DNA of 64,000 nt from Roseibium aggregatum (lineage in GTDB: Bacteria > Pseudomonadota > Alphaproteobacteria > Rhizobiales > Stappiaceae): the NCBI RefSeq assembly GCF_014692675.1, contig NZ_JABFCZ010000014.1, positions 1 to 64,000 on the forward strand, in the 5' to 3' direction. This document shows, piece by piece, positions 44,155 through 54,814 of the stretch. A program made the translations under genes and the position numbers. Position 1 is the first letter of the stretch, and the number at the start of each line of letters is the position of its first letter. Below the pieces are notes generated by a model. It made no database searches and was not told the DNA's origin. It saw only the letters and a list, made by a program, of their open reading frames with translations.

Positions 44155-44187
44155 AAAACGCGCAGCCTTCCCGCCGCGCGTTTTTAC
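44155..44187 (-). terminator. intrinsic terminator after pgk
   Basis: AAAACGCGC (44155-44163) pairs with GCGCGTTTT (44176-44184). On the minus strand the T-run continues TTCTTC. Confidence 0.8.
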
Positions 44188-44201
44188 TGTAAAGCCGATG
44201 A

Positions 44202-45395
44202 TCAGGCTTCGAGCGCCTTCACACCGGGAAGCTCCTTGCCTTCCAGCCATTCCAGGAAGGCGCCGCCTGCCGTGGAAACATAGGAGAAGTCGGACCCGAC
44301 CTTGGCATGGTTCAGGGCTGCCACCGTATCGCCGCCGCCTGCGACGGAATTGAGCTTGCCCTGTTTGGTGCGTTCGGCGGCATGCTGTGCGGCAGCCACC
44401 GTCGCCTTGTCGAAGGGCGCGATTTCAAAGGCGCCGAGCGGACCGTTCCAGACAAGAGTGGAGGCCTGATCGATCTTTTCGTTGACCTTGGCGATCGAGG
44501 CAGGCCCCACGTCGAGGATCATGCCGTCGGCGGGAATCGCGTCGAGGGTGACGGTGTCGTTGTCGGCGCCGGCCTTGAACTCCTTCGCGACGACCGCGTC
44601 TACGGGCAGGACGATCTCGCAGCCGGCCTTTTCGGCGGTGGCCATGATCGTGCGGGCCGTGTCCGCCAGATCGTGTTCGCACAGCGACTTGCCGACATCG
44701 ATGCCCTTTGCCGCAAGGAACGTATTGGCCATGCCGCCGCCGATCACCAGCATGTCGACTTTGGAAACGAGGTTTTCCAGAAGGTCGATCTTGGACGACA
44801 CCTTGGCGCCGCCGACTACCGCAAGGACCGGACGCTTGGGGTCGCCGAGCGCGGAGCCGAGCGCATCCAGCTCCGCCTGCATGGTCAGGCCTGCATAGGC
44901 AGGCAACAGGCGGGCAAGGCCTTCGGTGGAGGCGTGGGCCCGGTGGGCGGCGGAAAACGCGTCGTTGACATAGATGTCGCCATTGGCGGCCAGCGCCTTT
45001 GCGAAGTCCGGATCGTTCTTTTCCTCGCCCTTGTGATAGCGGGTGTTTTCCAGAAGCAGGATACCGCCCTCGACCATCTTGCCGACGGCTTCTGAAGCCG
45101 GTGCGCCGATGCAGTCGTCGGCAAAGTCGACCGCCTGGCCGAGGAGTTCGGCGAGCGGACGTGCGACCGGTTTCAGGGACATGTCGGCGACCCGTTCGCC
45201 CTTCGGACGGCCGAAATGGGCCAGCAGGATCGCCTTGCCGCCCTTTGCGGTGATCGCCCGGATGGTCGGCAGGATACGCTCGATCCGGGTGGTGTCGGTC
45301 ACCATGCCGTCTTTCATGGGCACGTTGAGGTCGACGCGGATAAGGACGCGCTTGCCGGAAATGTCTGTCAGATCATCGAGTGTCTTGAATGCCAT
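44202..45395 (-). CDS. pgk: phosphoglycerate kinase
   Basis: 397 aa from the ATG at 45395; the extra in-frame residues upstream are not conserved. '[17 protein letters not shown]', 'HFGRPKG', '[16 protein letters not shown]', '[18 protein letters not shown]', and '[12 protein letters not shown]' with the C-terminal '[22 protein letters not shown]' (cores quoted) are diagnostic. It makes ATP from 1,3-bisphosphoglycerate. It is second in the gap-pgk pair on the minus strand, but a terminator lies between gap and pgk. Confidence 0.97.
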   Translation of the reverse strand: MAFKTLDDLTDISGKRVLIRVDLNVPMKDGMVTDTTRIERILPTIRAITAKGGKAILLAHFGRPKGERVADMSLKPVARPLAELLGQAVDFADDCIGAPASEAVGKMVEGGILLLENTRYHKGEEKNDPDFAKALAANGDIYVNDAFSAAHRAHASTEGLARLLPAYAGLTMQAELDALGSALGDPKRPVLAVVGGAKVSSKIDLLENLVSKVDMLVIGGGMANTFLAAKGIDVGKSLCEHDLADTARTIMATAEKAGCEIVLPVDAVVAKEFKAGADNDTVTLDAIPADGMILDVGPASIAKVNEKIDQASTLVWNGPLGAFEIAPFDKATVAAAQHAAERTKQGKLNSVAGGGDTVAALNHAKVGSDFSYVSTAGGAFLEWLEGKELPGVKALEA

Positions 45396-45446
45396 ATGTC
45401 TTGAACCCCCCAATCAAGGACGTGAAGAATGTGTCGTCAGGGCAAT

Positions 45447-45490
45447 CCCGATACCGGCCCGATACCGGCCCGATACCGGCCCCATACCGG
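45447..45490. repeat. 11-bp tandem repeat, four copies
   Basis: CCCGATACCGG occurs three times in a row (45447-45457, 45458-45468, 45469-45479) and a fourth copy CCCCATACCGG (45480-45490) differs at one base. It lies between pgk and the gap terminator, just upstream of pgk. Confidence 0.95.
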
Positions 45491-45589
45491 ATAGCGTGAT
45501 CGTGATGCGGCCGGGAAGCCTGCTCCCGCGGAAATCATAGCGGAGGCGGAGCGCAAAATAACTGCGACACGTTCAAGCACGGGAACATG

Positions 45590-45623
45590 AAAAAGCGGAT
45601 GCAGCCGGGCTGCATCCGCTTCG
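45590..45623 (-). terminator. intrinsic terminator after gap
   Basis: A perfect 13-bp stem (45593-45605 with 45609-45621, loop of 3). On the minus strand it is followed by TTTTCATG, so it terminates gap transcription. Confidence 0.85.
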
Positions 45624-45659
45624 ATTTTCACAGATCGGATGTCAATCCGGTCCGCTGCA

Positions 45660-46670
<1,011 letters not shown>

Positions 46671-46771
46671 ACTTCACTCCCAGATAATGTCGTGCATCCC
46701 CTCTGCACAGACTGATTGAACGCCTTCAGCGGCATTCCCTGATTCCAGGCCCTGGGGGTCGGGGCCTCAAA

Positions 46772-46800
46772 CGGCTGCATGCGGGAAGGGCATGCAGCCT
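46772..46800 (-). terminator. hairpin after tkt
   Basis: GGCTGCATGC (46773-46782) pairs with GCATGCAGCC (46790-46799), loop of 7. The stem is strong but the minus-side T-run is short, so this may attenuate rather than fully stop the transcript between tkt and gap. Confidence 0.55.
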
Positions 46801-46817
46801 TCTTTTAGCGTGTTCCT

Positions 46818-48809
46818 TTACGCCCCGGCGAGTTTACCTTTCGCCGCAGCCACCACGGCATCGCTGGTGATGCCGAAGTGCTCGTAGAGAACCTGGTAGG
46901 GCGCGCTCGCGCCGAAGCTCGACATGCCGATGAAGTCGCCGTCGATGCCGATGAAGCGGTCCCATCCCATGCGGATGCCGGCTTCGACGGCAATCTTGAC
47001 CGGGCTGGTGCCGATGATGTTCGCCTTGTAGTCGTCCGACTGGGCTTCGAACAGTTCGAAGCACGGCACCGAGACGACGCGGGCCGCGATGCCTTCTGCG
47101 GCCAGGGCCGCGTGCGCGGCCGTGGCGATTTCCACTTCCGAACCGGAAGCGAAAATCGTGACCGCGGCGTCTTCCTCGCTCTCGATCAGCACGTAGGCGC
47201 CGCGGGCGCAGCGGTTGGCTTCCTCGTAGGTCTTGCGCTGTGCGGGAAGGTTCTGGCGGGTCAGGGCCAGGATCGACGGAGCATCCCTGGTTTCAAGCGC
47301 CAGCTGCCAGCATTCCAGCGTCTCGGTGACGTCCGCCGGGCGGAAGAAGTAGAGGTTCGGAATGGCGCGCAGGGCTGCATAGTGTTCCACCGGCTGGTGG
47401 GTCGGCCCGTCTTCGCCAAGCCCGATGGAATCATGGGTCATGACGTGGATGACGCGCTGCTTCATCAGGGCAGCCAGGCGCAAGGAAGGACGGCAATAAT
47501 CGGAAAAGACCAGGAAACCGCCGGAGTAGGGAATCAGTCCGCCGTGCAGCGCCATACCGTTCATCGCCGCAGCCATGCCGTGTTCGCGCACGCCCCAGTG
47601 GATGTAGCGGCCGGTAAAGTCGTCCGGGGTGATCGGCACCGTCTGCGGCGTCTTGGTGTTGTTGGAACCGGTCAGGTCGGCGGATCCGCCGATGGTTTCC
47701 GGAATGACTTCGTTCAGCACGGTAAGCACGGCCTCGGACGCCTTGCGGGTCGCCATGGTCGGCTGGTCTTCGGCGATCTGCTTCTTGTAGTCCTGAACGG
47801 CCGCGGCATAGGCGGCGGGCAGGTCGCCGCGGTTGCGCCGTTCGAACTCGGCGCGGGTGTCGGCATCCAGTGCAGCAAAGCGCTTTTCCCAGTCCTTGTG
47901 CGCCTGGCGGGAGCGCAGCCCGGCAATCCGCCAGGCGTCGAGAATGTCGCTGGGGACTTCGAACGGCTCATAGGGCCAGTTCAGCGCCTCGCGGGTCGCC
48001 GCGATTTCGTCGGCGCCGAGCGGAGATCCGTGAACGCCGGAGGTGCCGCTCTTGTTGGGAGCGCCGAAGCCGATCGTGGTCTTGGCGGCAATCAGCGTCG
48101 GCCGGTCGCTCGCCTGCGCCTGGCGCAGGACCGCGGAAATGGCCGCCGGATCATGACCGTCGACGCTCAGCGTGTTCCAGCCGGAAGCGGCAAAGCGCGC
48201 CAGCTGGTCGGTGCTGTCGGTCAGGGAAACGCTGCCGTCGATGGAGATGCCGTTGTTGTCCCAGATCAGGATCAGCTTGTTCAGCTTCAGGTGGCCGGCA
48301 AGCGAGAGGGCTTCCTGGCTGATGCCTTCCATGAGACAGCCGTCGCCGGCGAGAACGTAGGTGTAATGATCGACGACGTCGTCACCGTAACGGGCCTGCT
48401 GAAGCCGTTCGGCGATGGCCATGCCGACCGCATTGCCGACGCCCTGGCCCAGCGGACCGGTGGTCGTCTCGATGCCTGCGCCGTGACCGTATTCCGGATG
48501 ACCGGCCGTCAGGGCGCCCAGCTGGCGGAAGTTCTTCAACTCGTCCAGGGTGAAGTCTTCATAGCCGAGCAGGTAAAGCAGGCTGTAAAGCAGCATCGAG
48601 CCGTGGCCGGCCGACAGCACGAAGCGGTCACGATCCGCCCATTTCGGAGCGGTCGGATCGAACTTCAAAAACTCGGTGAAAAGGACGGTCGCGATATCCG
48701 CTGCGCCCATCGGCAGGCCCGGGTGGCCGGATTTCGCCTTTTCAACGGCGTCAATGGCAAGAAAGCGGATCGCGTTTGCCATTCGCTGATGTTTTTCAAG
48801 GTCGGTCAT
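46818..48809 (-). CDS. tkt: transketolase
   Basis: 663 aa from the ATG at 48809 ('[20 protein letters not shown]'); the open frame goes much further upstream (about 150 codons) without transketolase similarity. Thiamine diphosphate site: '[16 protein letters not shown]', '[17 protein letters not shown]', '[19 protein letters not shown]' with the GDG-N motif, 'HSPLG'-type '[12 protein letters not shown]', '[19 protein letters not shown]', and '[16 protein letters not shown]'. It transfers two-carbon ketol groups in the pentose phosphate pathway. First gene of the glycolytic block. Confidence 0.97.
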   Translation of the reverse strand: MTDLEKHQRMANAIRFLAIDAVEKAKSGHPGLPMGAADIATVLFTEFLKFDPTAPKWADRDRFVLSAGHGSMLLYSLLYLLGYEDFTLDELKNFRQLGALTAGHPEYGHGAGIETTTGPLGQGVGNAVGMAIAERLQQARYGDDVVDHYTYVLAGDGCLMEGISQEALSLAGHLKLNKLILIWDNNGISIDGSVSLTDSTDQLARFAASGWNTLSVDGHDPAAISAVLRQAQASDRPTLIAAKTTIGFGAPNKSGTSGVHGSPLGADEIAATREALNWPYEPFEVPSDILDAWRIAGLRSRQAHKDWEKRFAALDADTRAEFERRNRGDLPAAYAAAVQDYKKQIAEDQPTMATRKASEAVLTVLNEVIPETIGGSADLTGSNNTKTPQTVPITPDDFTGRYIHWGVREHGMAAAMNGMALHGGLIPYSGGFLVFSDYCRPSLRLAALMKQRVIHVMTHDSIGLGEDGPTHQPVEHYAALRAIPNLYFFRPADVTETLECWQLALETRDAPSILALTRQNLPAQRKTYEEANRCARGAYVLIESEEDAAVTIFASGSEVEIATAAHAALAAEGIAARVVSVPCFELFEAQSDDYKANIIGTSPVKIAVEAGIRMGWDRFIGIDGDFIGMSSFGASAPYQVLYEHFGITSDAVVAAAKGKLAGA

Positions 48810-49265
48810 TTTGTTTCCGTAGCTTGCAACGGCGCGTGCCGGATGAATTCTAGGGTCCTTTTCGGATTCGCTCCGGGCGCCGCAACAGGTCCTGCTGGCG
48901 GGGCGCTGCAGGGTTTTTCGGGCCGCCGGATCGAAAGGCGCCCGACAAATATCAGGAACCCTGCACGAGTCAATAAACGGCGGGCGCGAATAAACGGCAG
49001 ATTGCCGCGGAGCGGTTTGCAAAGGGAATTGAGGATTCTGACACCGGCGGCATTGACTGGGTTGTTGCCGGGTGCCTAATCTTCTGACCGGGATCGGGCG
49101 TGACGAGACCGTTTCCAATGGTCTCAGAGTATTGTGCGTGCTTGCTCGCAAGAAACTTGAACCATTGAGTGTTATGGATGCGGCCTTAATTTCGACCATA
49201 ACTCTTTCATTGTGGATGCATGATGCCGCGCCGGTGAATTGCGGGCGCATGTGAGAGAGATTGAA
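48810..49265. other. intergenic region between tkt and the DUF4164 gene
   Basis: 456 bases between divergent genes. It contains an inverted pair GAGACC/GGTCTC (49105-49125) and a TA-rich part near 49170-49210. Both promoters must lie here, but I cannot place boxes with confidence, and no RNA gene is apparent. Confidence 0.45.
49105..49125. promoter_or_regulatory. inverted repeat GAGACC-N9-GGTCTC
   Basis: A perfect 6-bp inverted repeat with 9-base spacer lies between divergent tkt and DUF4164/zapA. Dyad spacing fits a dimeric repressor, but no regulator can be named. Confidence 0.25.
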
Positions 49266-49562
49266 ATGCCGGACACGGGATCACAGGCTGGTGGAACGAT
49301 CGATTCCGCCCTGAAGCGTCTTGAAAAGGCGCTGGGCGGGCTTGAAGTCTCCATTCAGCGCCGGATCGACGCGGACCGGTCGCTCAATGCCCTGCAGGAA
49401 GATCTGCAAAGACTGGGGGAGGATCGTTCCCATCTCGCTGCCGGTTTGGACAAGGCGGAAGCCCGGGCCGCACGCCTGGAAGACGCAAACCGGGACGTCT
49501 CGCGTCGTCTCGTCTCGGCCATGGAATCGATCCGGACCGTGCTCGATGCACATGGAGGCTGA
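49266..49562 (+). CDS. DUF4164 family small coiled-coil protein
   Basis: 98 aa from the ATG at 49266 (AGAGAGATTGAA upstream). Mostly helical with heptad-like Leu/Ala spacing ('[14 protein letters not shown]', '[23 protein letters not shown]'). It matches DUF4164, an alphaproteobacterial family of unknown function often found immediately upstream of zapA, as here (6-base gap), so a role with ZapA in cell division is plausible but inferred. Confidence 0.8.
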   Translation: MPDTGSQAGGTIDSALKRLEKALGGLEVSIQRRIDADRSLNALQEDLQRLGEDRSHLAAGLDKAEARAARLEDANRDVSRRLVSAMESIRTVLDAHGG

Positions 49563-49568
49563 CCGGGG

Positions 49569-49940
49569 ATGGCGCAAATCAATGTGACCATCAACGGCCG
49601 CTCGTTCCGCATGGCCTGCGACGACGGCGAGGAGGAGCGGCTCCTCGGTCTTGCGGAACGGTTCGACGGCTGGATCAACGAATTGCGCGGCGCCTTCGGC
49701 GAAATCGGCGATCAGCGCCTGACCGTCATGGCCGGGATCATGGCCACGGACCAACTCGTGGAACTTGAAAAGAAGGTGGCCGCCCTCGAGGCCGAACTGG
49801 CCACCGCAAAGGACGCAGGCAGCGCTGCGCGCGATGCCCTCAACCGGCGCGAAAGCGAAACCGCTTCCGCGATCGCAACGGCTGCGGAAAAGATCGAGGT
49901 TCTGGCCGAGAGCCTGACCAAGAGCCTGAAGGCCGATTAG
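49569..49940 (+). CDS. zapA: cell division protein ZapA
   Basis: 123 aa. The ZapA domain occupies residues 1-60: 'INVTINGRSFRMACDDGEEERLLGLAERFDG' (cores quoted), followed by 'QRLTVMAGIMATDQLVELE', then a coiled-coil C-terminus (about 65-118). ZapA crosslinks FtsZ filaments at the division site. Coupled to the DUF4164 gene. A probable 6S RNA gene and the 5-formyl-THF ligase gene follow, the same order as in many Proteobacteria. Confidence 0.92.
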   Translation: MAQINVTINGRSFRMACDDGEEERLLGLAERFDGWINELRGAFGEIGDQRLTVMAGIMATDQLVELEKKVAALEAELATAKDAGSAARDALNRRESETASAIATAAEKIEVLAESLTKSLKAD

Positions 49941-50025
49941 GCGAGCCCCATACCGGCGCGATCCTTTTCTATCCAATTTGAAATCCGATCCTTCACCGGA
50001 CTGGTATTGTCCGGTTGCCGCCGCT

Positions 50026-50170
50026 ATATGGAGAAGGCGTGGCTGCACGATCCGTCAGGAAACACTATCCCCGGGGCCTTACGCATTCCTTCGGGAGCTG
50101 TCACTGCTTCGGTCCGTGGACTGTGGCATCACGGCGCCCACCTACTCTGTAGGTTCTCCGGGATTGCATA
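50026..50170 (+). ncRNA. ssrS: probable 6S RNA
   Basis: This 145-base segment lies exactly between zapA and the 5-formyl-THF cyclo-ligase gene, the usual place for 6S RNA in Alphaproteobacteria. It can fold as a closed rod: GGAGAA (50030-50035) near the 5' end pairs with TTCTCC (50154-50159) near the 3' end, with internal hairpins such as CCTAC-TCT-GTAGG (50141-50153), GTCC-GT-GGAC (50112-50121) and a central GC-rich part. 6S RNA mimics an open promoter and binds sigma-70 RNA polymerase. The ends are estimated, and the call rests on position and fold. Confidence 0.55.
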
Positions 50171-50233
50171 TTCCAACGATCGCGCGGCTACGCCCTTATT
50201 TCACCGCAGCCTGCAATCTTCCGTGCAAGTTTC

Positions 50234-50827
50234 ATGACGCAGACCGACACCTCCCTGGCCGCCGCGAAAGACGTCCTGCGCAGGCAAGCGCTTGCCCGGC
50301 GTGCGGCAATGGAGCCGGTGCGCCGGATCGAGCTGTCGCTTGCCCTGGTCGACGCTTTGGAAAGCCTGCCGATCCCCGAGGGTGCGGTCGTCTCCGGCTT
50401 CTGGCCGATCCGGGACGAGATCGATCCGCGGCCGCTGCTCGACCGGCTGCGGGCCAGGGGCCATCGCCTGTGTCTGCCCGTGGTCACCAAGCCGCATCTG
50501 ATCTTCCGCGAGTTGACCTGGGAGACGGTTCTGGTGCCGGCCGGGTTCGGAACCACGGTGCCGGATGCCGCCTCGCCGGAACTTCGTCCCGATGTCCTCC
50601 TGATGCCGCTTGCGGCCTTCGACAAGGCCGGAAACCGGATCGGCTACGGCAAGGGGCACTACGACACAGCGATCGCCGCGCTGGAAAAGAACGGACCGGT
50701 GACCTGCATCGGACTTGCGTTTCAGACGCAGGAAGTCGACCATGTCCCGGCCGAACCCCATGACAAACCCCTGGATGGCATCCTGACCGAGAACGGCTAT
50801 CGGCCTTTTTCTTGTCCCAGGTCCTGA
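50234..50827 (+). CDS. 5-formyltetrahydrofolate cyclo-ligase
   Basis: 197 aa (MTHFS/YgfA). 'VLRRQALARRAAMEP', 'VSGFWPIRDEIDPRPLL', 'LPVVTKPHLIFR', 'PDVLLMPLAAFDKAGNRIGYGKGHYD' (core 'GYGKGHYD', ATP and folate site), 'GLAFQTQEVDHVPAEPHD'. It converts 5-formyl-THF to 5,10-methenyl-THF using ATP. Position after 6S RNA is conserved. Upstream of ymdB by 19 bases, so likely co-transcribed. Confidence 0.92.
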   Translation: MTQTDTSLAAAKDVLRRQALARRAAMEPVRRIELSLALVDALESLPIPEGAVVSGFWPIRDEIDPRPLLDRLRARGHRLCLPVVTKPHLIFRELTWETVLVPAGFGTTVPDAASPELRPDVLLMPLAAFDKAGNRIGYGKGHYDTAIAALEKNGPVTCIGLAFQTQEVDHVPAEPHDKPLDGILTENGYRPFSCPRS

Positions 50828-50846
50828 AACCCCTCAGCGAGGCAGA

Positions 50847-51671
50847 ATGAGGCTTTTATTTCTCGGCGATCTTGTCGGCCGAACCGGGCGAACCGCCGTA
50901 ATCGAGCAGCTTCCCGGCATGGTCGAGGACCACCGTCTCGATTTCGTCGTGGTCAACGGCGAGAACTCCGCGTCCGGCTTCGGGATTACCGAGGCGATCC
51001 TCCAGGATGTCCTGGATGCCGGCGCCGACGTGGTGACGACCGGAAATCATGTCTGGGACCAGCGCGATACGCTTGTTTATATCGAGCGGCAGGACCGGCT
51101 GCTCAGGCCGGTGAATTATCCGTCCGGCACGCCCGGGCGCGGCGCACATCTTTATACCGCGCGCAACGGCGCCCGGGTGATGGTCGCAAACGTCATGGGC
51201 CGGATTTACATGGATGCGCTGGACGATCCGTTCAACGCGATCGACCGGGTGGTGAACGATTGTCCCCTCGGCGACGTCGCGGATGCGATCATTGTCGATG
51301 TCCACGCCGAAGCGACCAGCGAGAAACAGGCCATGGGCCATTTTCTCGACGGTCGGGTCAGCCTCGTCGTCGGCACCCATACCCACGTGCCAACCGCGGA
51401 TCACCAGATCCTGGAGGGCGGCACCGCCTATCTTTCCGATGCGGGCATGTGCGGCGCCTATGACAGCGTGCTCGGCATGGACAAGGAAGAACCGGTCAAC
51501 CGGTTCCTGCGCAAGATCCCCGGTGGCCGGTTCACCCCTGCGTCGGGTGAGACGACGATCTGCGGCGTCGCGGTCGAAACAGACGATGCCACCGGACTGG
51601 CAACGGCCGTCGCACCGGTTCGGATGGGCGGTCGTCTGGAGCCGGTTTTGCCGCCGTTCTGGCAAGGCTGA
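50847..51671 (+). CDS. ymdB: YmdB-family metallophosphoesterase (TIGR00282)
   Basis: 274 aa. Metal-binding motifs '[15 protein letters not shown]' (Asp8), '[12 protein letters not shown]' (Asn and Glu), '[12 protein letters not shown]' (His), '[13 protein letters not shown]', and '[11 protein letters not shown]' with two His. In Bacillus, YmdB hydrolyses 2',3'-cyclic nucleotides; function in Alphaproteobacteria is not established. It follows the folate gene and precedes yebC. Confidence 0.88.
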   Translation: MRLLFLGDLVGRTGRTAVIEQLPGMVEDHRLDFVVVNGENSASGFGITEAILQDVLDAGADVVTTGNHVWDQRDTLVYIERQDRLLRPVNYPSGTPGRGAHLYTARNGARVMVANVMGRIYMDALDDPFNAIDRVVNDCPLGDVADAIIVDVHAEATSEKQAMGHFLDGRVSLVVGTHTHVPTADHQILEGGTAYLSDAGMCGAYDSVLGMDKEEPVNRFLRKIPGGRFTPASGETTICGVAVETDDATGLATAVAPVRMGGRLEPVLPPFWQG

Positions 51672-51781
51672 ACTGGTCTGAACCGGCCTGTATGATGCGT
51701 TCGCTGGATTTTGCCGGCGGCTTTGCCTATAAGCGTGCCAGATTTTTCCGAAAAGATACCCGCACGAAGCCGAGAAGAGCC

Positions 51782-52525
51782 ATGGCAGGACATTCAAAAT
51801 TCAAGAACATCATGCATCGCAAGGGCCGCCAGGATGCGGTGCGCTCCAAGATGTTTTCCAAGCTGTCCAAGGAAATCACCGTCGCAGCAAAGATGGGCGA
51901 TCCCGATCCGGATGCGAACCCGCGCCTGCGTCTGGCGGTCCAGAACGCCAAAGCCCAGTCCATGCCCAAGGACAATATCCAGCGGGCGATCAACAAGTCC
52001 CAGGCCGGCGACAGCGAGAACTATGAAGAGATCCGCTACGAAGGCTACGGCCCGGCGGGCGTTGCCGTCGTGGTCGAGGCGCTGACCGACAACCGCAACC
52101 GGTCCGCATCCAACATCCGCTCCTATTTCACCAAATGCGGCGGGTCGCTGGGTGAAACCGGTTCGGTCTCCTTCATGTTCGACCGGGTCGGCGAGATCGT
52201 CTACAAGCCGGAAGCCGGCGAGGCGGACGCGGTTCTGGAAGCCGCGATCGATGCGGGTGCGGAAGACGTCCAGTCCGACGAGACAGGCCACACGATCTAC
52301 ACCGCCTTCGAAGATCTGAACGATGTGTCTGCGGCGCTGGAAGGCAGCCTCGGTGAGGCCGATTCGGTCAAGATCATCTGGAAGCCGCAGAACCTGACGC
52401 CGGTCGACGCGGACAAGGCCCAGACGCTGATGAAGCTGATCGACATGCTCGAAGACGACGACGATGTACAGAACGTCTATTCGAACTTCGACATCGACGA
52501 CGAGACGATGGCCGCTCTGGCCTGA
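51782..52525 (+). CDS. yebC: YebC/PmpR-family protein (DUF28)
   Basis: 247 aa from the ATG at 51782 ('[20 protein letters not shown]'); the 30 upstream residues in frame are not conserved. '[28 protein letters not shown]' (cores), '[19 protein letters not shown]', and '[34 protein letters not shown]' mark YebC. The family was called a transcription regulator; recent work assigns some members a role in resolving ribosome stalling. In this window it lies beside efp-like functions only by theme. Often close to ruvC, as here. Confidence 0.93.
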   Translation: MAGHSKFKNIMHRKGRQDAVRSKMFSKLSKEITVAAKMGDPDPDANPRLRLAVQNAKAQSMPKDNIQRAINKSQAGDSENYEEIRYEGYGPAGVAVVVEALTDNRNRSASNIRSYFTKCGGSLGETGSVSFMFDRVGEIVYKPEAGEADAVLEAAIDAGAEDVQSDETGHTIYTAFEDLNDVSAALEGSLGEADSVKIIWKPQNLTPVDADKAQTLMKLIDMLEDDDDVQNVYSNFDIDDETMAALA

Positions 52526-52550
52526 GCCGGATCAAGGCAGATGGATTTGA

Positions 52551-52577
52551 AAGCAGGGCTTCGGCCCTGCTTTTTCA
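52551..52577. terminator. intrinsic terminator after yebC
   Basis: AGCAGGGC (52552-52559) with a UUCG tetraloop pairs with GCCCTGCT (52564-52571), then TTTTCATTTTC. It may also serve the convergent TauE gene weakly. Confidence 0.85.
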
Positions 52578-52580
52578 TTT

Positions 52581-53342
52581 TCAGCGCAGGAAGCCGTCGA
52601 GCAACGGCATGCTGGTGATCGCCGCCAGGGCGATCAGGGCATAGGCGGTGACCCGGTAATATTTCGGGTCGGCCTTGCCGAAGCCGCGCGACCCCAGGAA
52701 GATTCCGAGAGCATAGGTCGGGATGCCGGCGATGATCAGACGCCCGACTTCCGCAGTGAAGAAACCGTTCAGGGCAAAGGCGAAAATCGTGCCGATGCTG
52801 GCGAGCGTGAAATACACGATCAGGTTGGCCCTGACGATTGCCGGTTCCTTGGCGCTCGACAGCCAGAAGGCGACGACCGGCGGGCCCGAGACCTGGCTGA
52901 CGCCGCCGAGAATGCCCGACGTTGCGCCGATTCCGAAGGAGACCGGCAGGCTTGGCCTGCCGTGATAGCGCCAGCCGGAGATCAGCAACACGAGAACCCC
53001 GGTGACGATGGCGAAGATCAGCCAGCGCAGCAGGAGGACGTCGGTGTTGGCGAGGAACCAGGCGCCGACATGCACGAAAATGACGGAGGCGATGACCGCT
53101 GGCAGGACCGTGTGCCAGTCGCACAAGCGAAGCGCACGGAAGACCAGCGGCAGCCCGATGAAGAAGTCCAGAAAGAGAAAGCTGGCGGCGGCGGTCGGCG
53201 GATAGACCACGCTGGTGGCGACGGGCATGAAGATCATCGCGGCACCGAAGCCGGAAAAGCCGCGGACCGCGCCGGCGATGAAAAGCACGCAGGCGAGGAA
53301 GGCCAGCAGCCCCGGCGTGAACGATCCCAAAATGTCCTGCAT
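52581..53342 (-). CDS. TauE/SafE-family permease
   Basis: 253 aa with about eight hydrophobic segments. Two-half pattern: 'GAVRGFSGFGAAMIFMPVATSVVYPP' (core 'RGFSGFGAAM') at the start and 'GATSGILGGVSQVSGPPVVAFWLS' at the second repeat. Predicted exporter of sulphite or organosulphonates; substrate not shown. It is the second TauE-type permease of the window and only distantly similar to the first (26005-26769). Divergent from ruvC. Confidence 0.87.
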   Translation of the reverse strand: MQDILGSFTPGLLAFLACVLFIAGAVRGFSGFGAAMIFMPVATSVVYPPTAAASFLFLDFFIGLPLVFRALRLCDWHTVLPAVIASVIFVHVGAWFLANTDVLLLRWLIFAIVTGVLVLLISGWRYHGRPSLPVSFGIGATSGILGGVSQVSGPPVVAFWLSSAKEPAIVRANLIVYFTLASIGTIFAFALNGFFTAEVGRLIIAGIPTYALGIFLGSRGFGKADPKYYRVTAYALIALAAITSMPLLDGFLR

Positions 53343-53445
53343 GATTGCCCAGATGGTCGAAGGAAGTTGAAAAGCGAGCGGAGTTCATTGCCTAAAGACC
53401 GCTTTGACTGGCGTCAACGCAGAAGTTTTGTTACCGCTTTGTTCC

Positions 53446-53961
53446 ATGACACATCCGATTCGAGTTCTCGGCATCGACCCGGGTTTGCGGCGAACCGGCT
53501 GGGGCGTGATCGAGGCGCTCGGCAACCGGCTGACCTTCGTTGCTTCCGGCACGGTGACCTCCGACAACAAAAAGGGCCTCGCAGAGCGGCTGGTGCAGCT
53601 TCATGACGGGCTCGCCCGGATCGTGGAACTGCAGAACCCTGCCGAGGCGGCCGTGGAACACACGTTCGTCAACAAGGATGCGGGGGCGACGCTGAAGCTT
53701 GGCCAGGCGCGCGGGATCGCCCTGCTGGTGCCGGCCCTTGCAGGCATCAGTGTCGCCGAATATGCGCCGAACCTGGTGAAGAAGACCGTGGTCGGAACGG
53801 GGCACGCGGAAAAGGAACAGATCCGGGCGATGGTCAAGGTGCTGATGCCCAGGGCTGTCTTCGATACGGACGATGCGGCCGATGCCCTGGCGATTGCGAT
53901 TTGCCATGCGCATCACAGGGGCGCACCGGCGGCGCGGCTGGCGCAGATGGGGGCGGCATGA
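53446..53961 (+). CDS. ruvC: crossover junction endodeoxyribonuclease RuvC
   Basis: 171 aa from the ATG at 53446 ('[13 protein letters not shown]'); 14 extra residues upstream in frame are not conserved. Catalytic acids are in '[12 protein letters not shown]' (Asp), '[11 protein letters not shown]' (Glu) and '[17 protein letters not shown]' (two Asp). It resolves Holliday junctions. Its stop overlaps the ruvA start (ATGA), so the genes are translationally coupled. Confidence 0.96.
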   Translation: MTHPIRVLGIDPGLRRTGWGVIEALGNRLTFVASGTVTSDNKKGLAERLVQLHDGLARIVELQNPAEAAVEHTFVNKDAGATLKLGQARGIALLVPALAGISVAEYAPNLVKKTVVGTGHAEKEQIRAMVKVLMPRAVFDTDDAADALAIAICHAHHRGAPAARLAQMGAA

Positions 53962-54575
53962 TCGGAAAGCTGAAGGGCATGATCGACAGCTACGGCGAGG
54001 ACTATGTCATTCTCGACGTTCACGGGGTCGGTTACCAGGTACACTGTCCCTCGCGGATCCTGCAGACCCTGCCGCGGCCCGGAGAAGCGGCCGTCCTTGC
54101 CATCGAAACCCTGGTGCGTGAGGACATGATCCGTCTTTACGGCTTTTCCCAGGACGGGGAGCGCGAGTGGTTCCGCCTGCTGATGACGGTGCAAGGCGTG
54201 GGCGCCAAGGTTGCGCTCGCCATTCTCGGGATATTGAAGGCCGGTGAGATCGCCAATGCGATCGCGCTTGGCGACAAGGCGACCATTTCGCGCGCGCCCG
54301 GCGTCGGCAAGCGGGTGGCGGAGCGGATCCTGGCCGAACTCAAGGACAAGGCGCCGGGCTTTGCCAGCGTGGACGCGGATACAATCGCGGTGTCGCAGAC
54401 GGTTGCCGAAAACGTCGCCGCGCGGCCGGTGGCGGAAGCCGTTTCCGCCCTGACCAATCTCGGCTATGGCCAGCCGCAGGCGAGTGCCGCGGTCGCCCGG
54501 GCGATGAAGTCCGCCGGCGAGGATGCCACCACCGAGACGCTGATCCGTCTCGGACTGAAGGAGCTTGCCGGATGA
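53958..54575 (+). CDS. ruvA: Holliday junction DNA helicase subunit RuvA
   Basis: 205 aa. OB domain at the N-terminus ('[26 protein letters not shown]'; cores quoted), then helix-hairpin-helix motifs '[13 protein letters not shown]' and '[19 protein letters not shown]', and a C-terminal domain III (about 155-203) after a flexible linker that contacts RuvB. Targets RuvB to four-way junctions. The start overlaps ruvC by 4 bases and the end overlaps the small membrane gene by 4 bases. Confidence 0.96.
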   Translation: MIGKLKGMIDSYGEDYVILDVHGVGYQVHCPSRILQTLPRPGEAAVLAIETLVREDMIRLYGFSQDGEREWFRLLMTVQGVGAKVALAILGILKAGEIANAIALGDKATISRAPGVGKRVAERILAELKDKAPGFASVDADTIAVSQTVAENVAARPVAEAVSALTNLGYGQPQASAAVARAMKSAGEDATTETLIRLGLKELAG

Positions 54576-54814
54576 ACGTTGCCATCTTCGCGGTCATAGC
54601 CGTTGTGTTCTTTATTCTCGGCCTTGGCGGGATGATGTACATCGATCACAAGTTTGCGCTTTCGGTCGATGGCCGGGACTACGCGATCGAGGGTCGGAAG
54701 CTTAAGTCCGATGACCCTTATGTGCGCAGGCAGTTCCGGAAATTCTTTGCCCTCAGGGTCGCCTATTCGGTCTTCCTGTTGGCGCTGCTGATCCTGGTGA
54801 CCGCCAATGTCTGA
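54572..54814 (+). CDS. small two-helix membrane protein of unknown function between ruvA and ruvB
   Basis: 80 aa. Hydrophobic segments at about 3-23 ('[20 protein letters not shown]') and 61-79 ('[19 protein letters not shown]') flank a charged loop of about 37 residues ('[19 protein letters not shown]'). The ATG overlaps the ruvA stop by 4 bases, and the gene end overlaps the ruvB start by 8 bases, so ribosomes should pass through all three genes. I do not recognise the family. A membrane protein in a DNA-recombination operon is unexpected. Confidence 0.8.
   Translation: MNVAIFAVIAVVFFILGLGGMMYIDHKFALSVDGRDYAIEGRKLKSDDPYVRRQFRKFFALRVAYSVFLLALLILVTANV

Noticed and set aside
45447-45490. CRISPR array
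   Set aside because: The 11-bp units are directly adjacent without spacers and no cas gene is present.
46878-49079. 733-codon open frame opposite transketolase
   Set aside because: Shadow of transketolase. No recognisable domain and no ribosome site.
48810-49250. Long N-terminal extension of transketolase
   Set aside because: The frame stays open for about 147 codons upstream of the ATG at 48809, but that part has no similarity to the family and no ribosome site.
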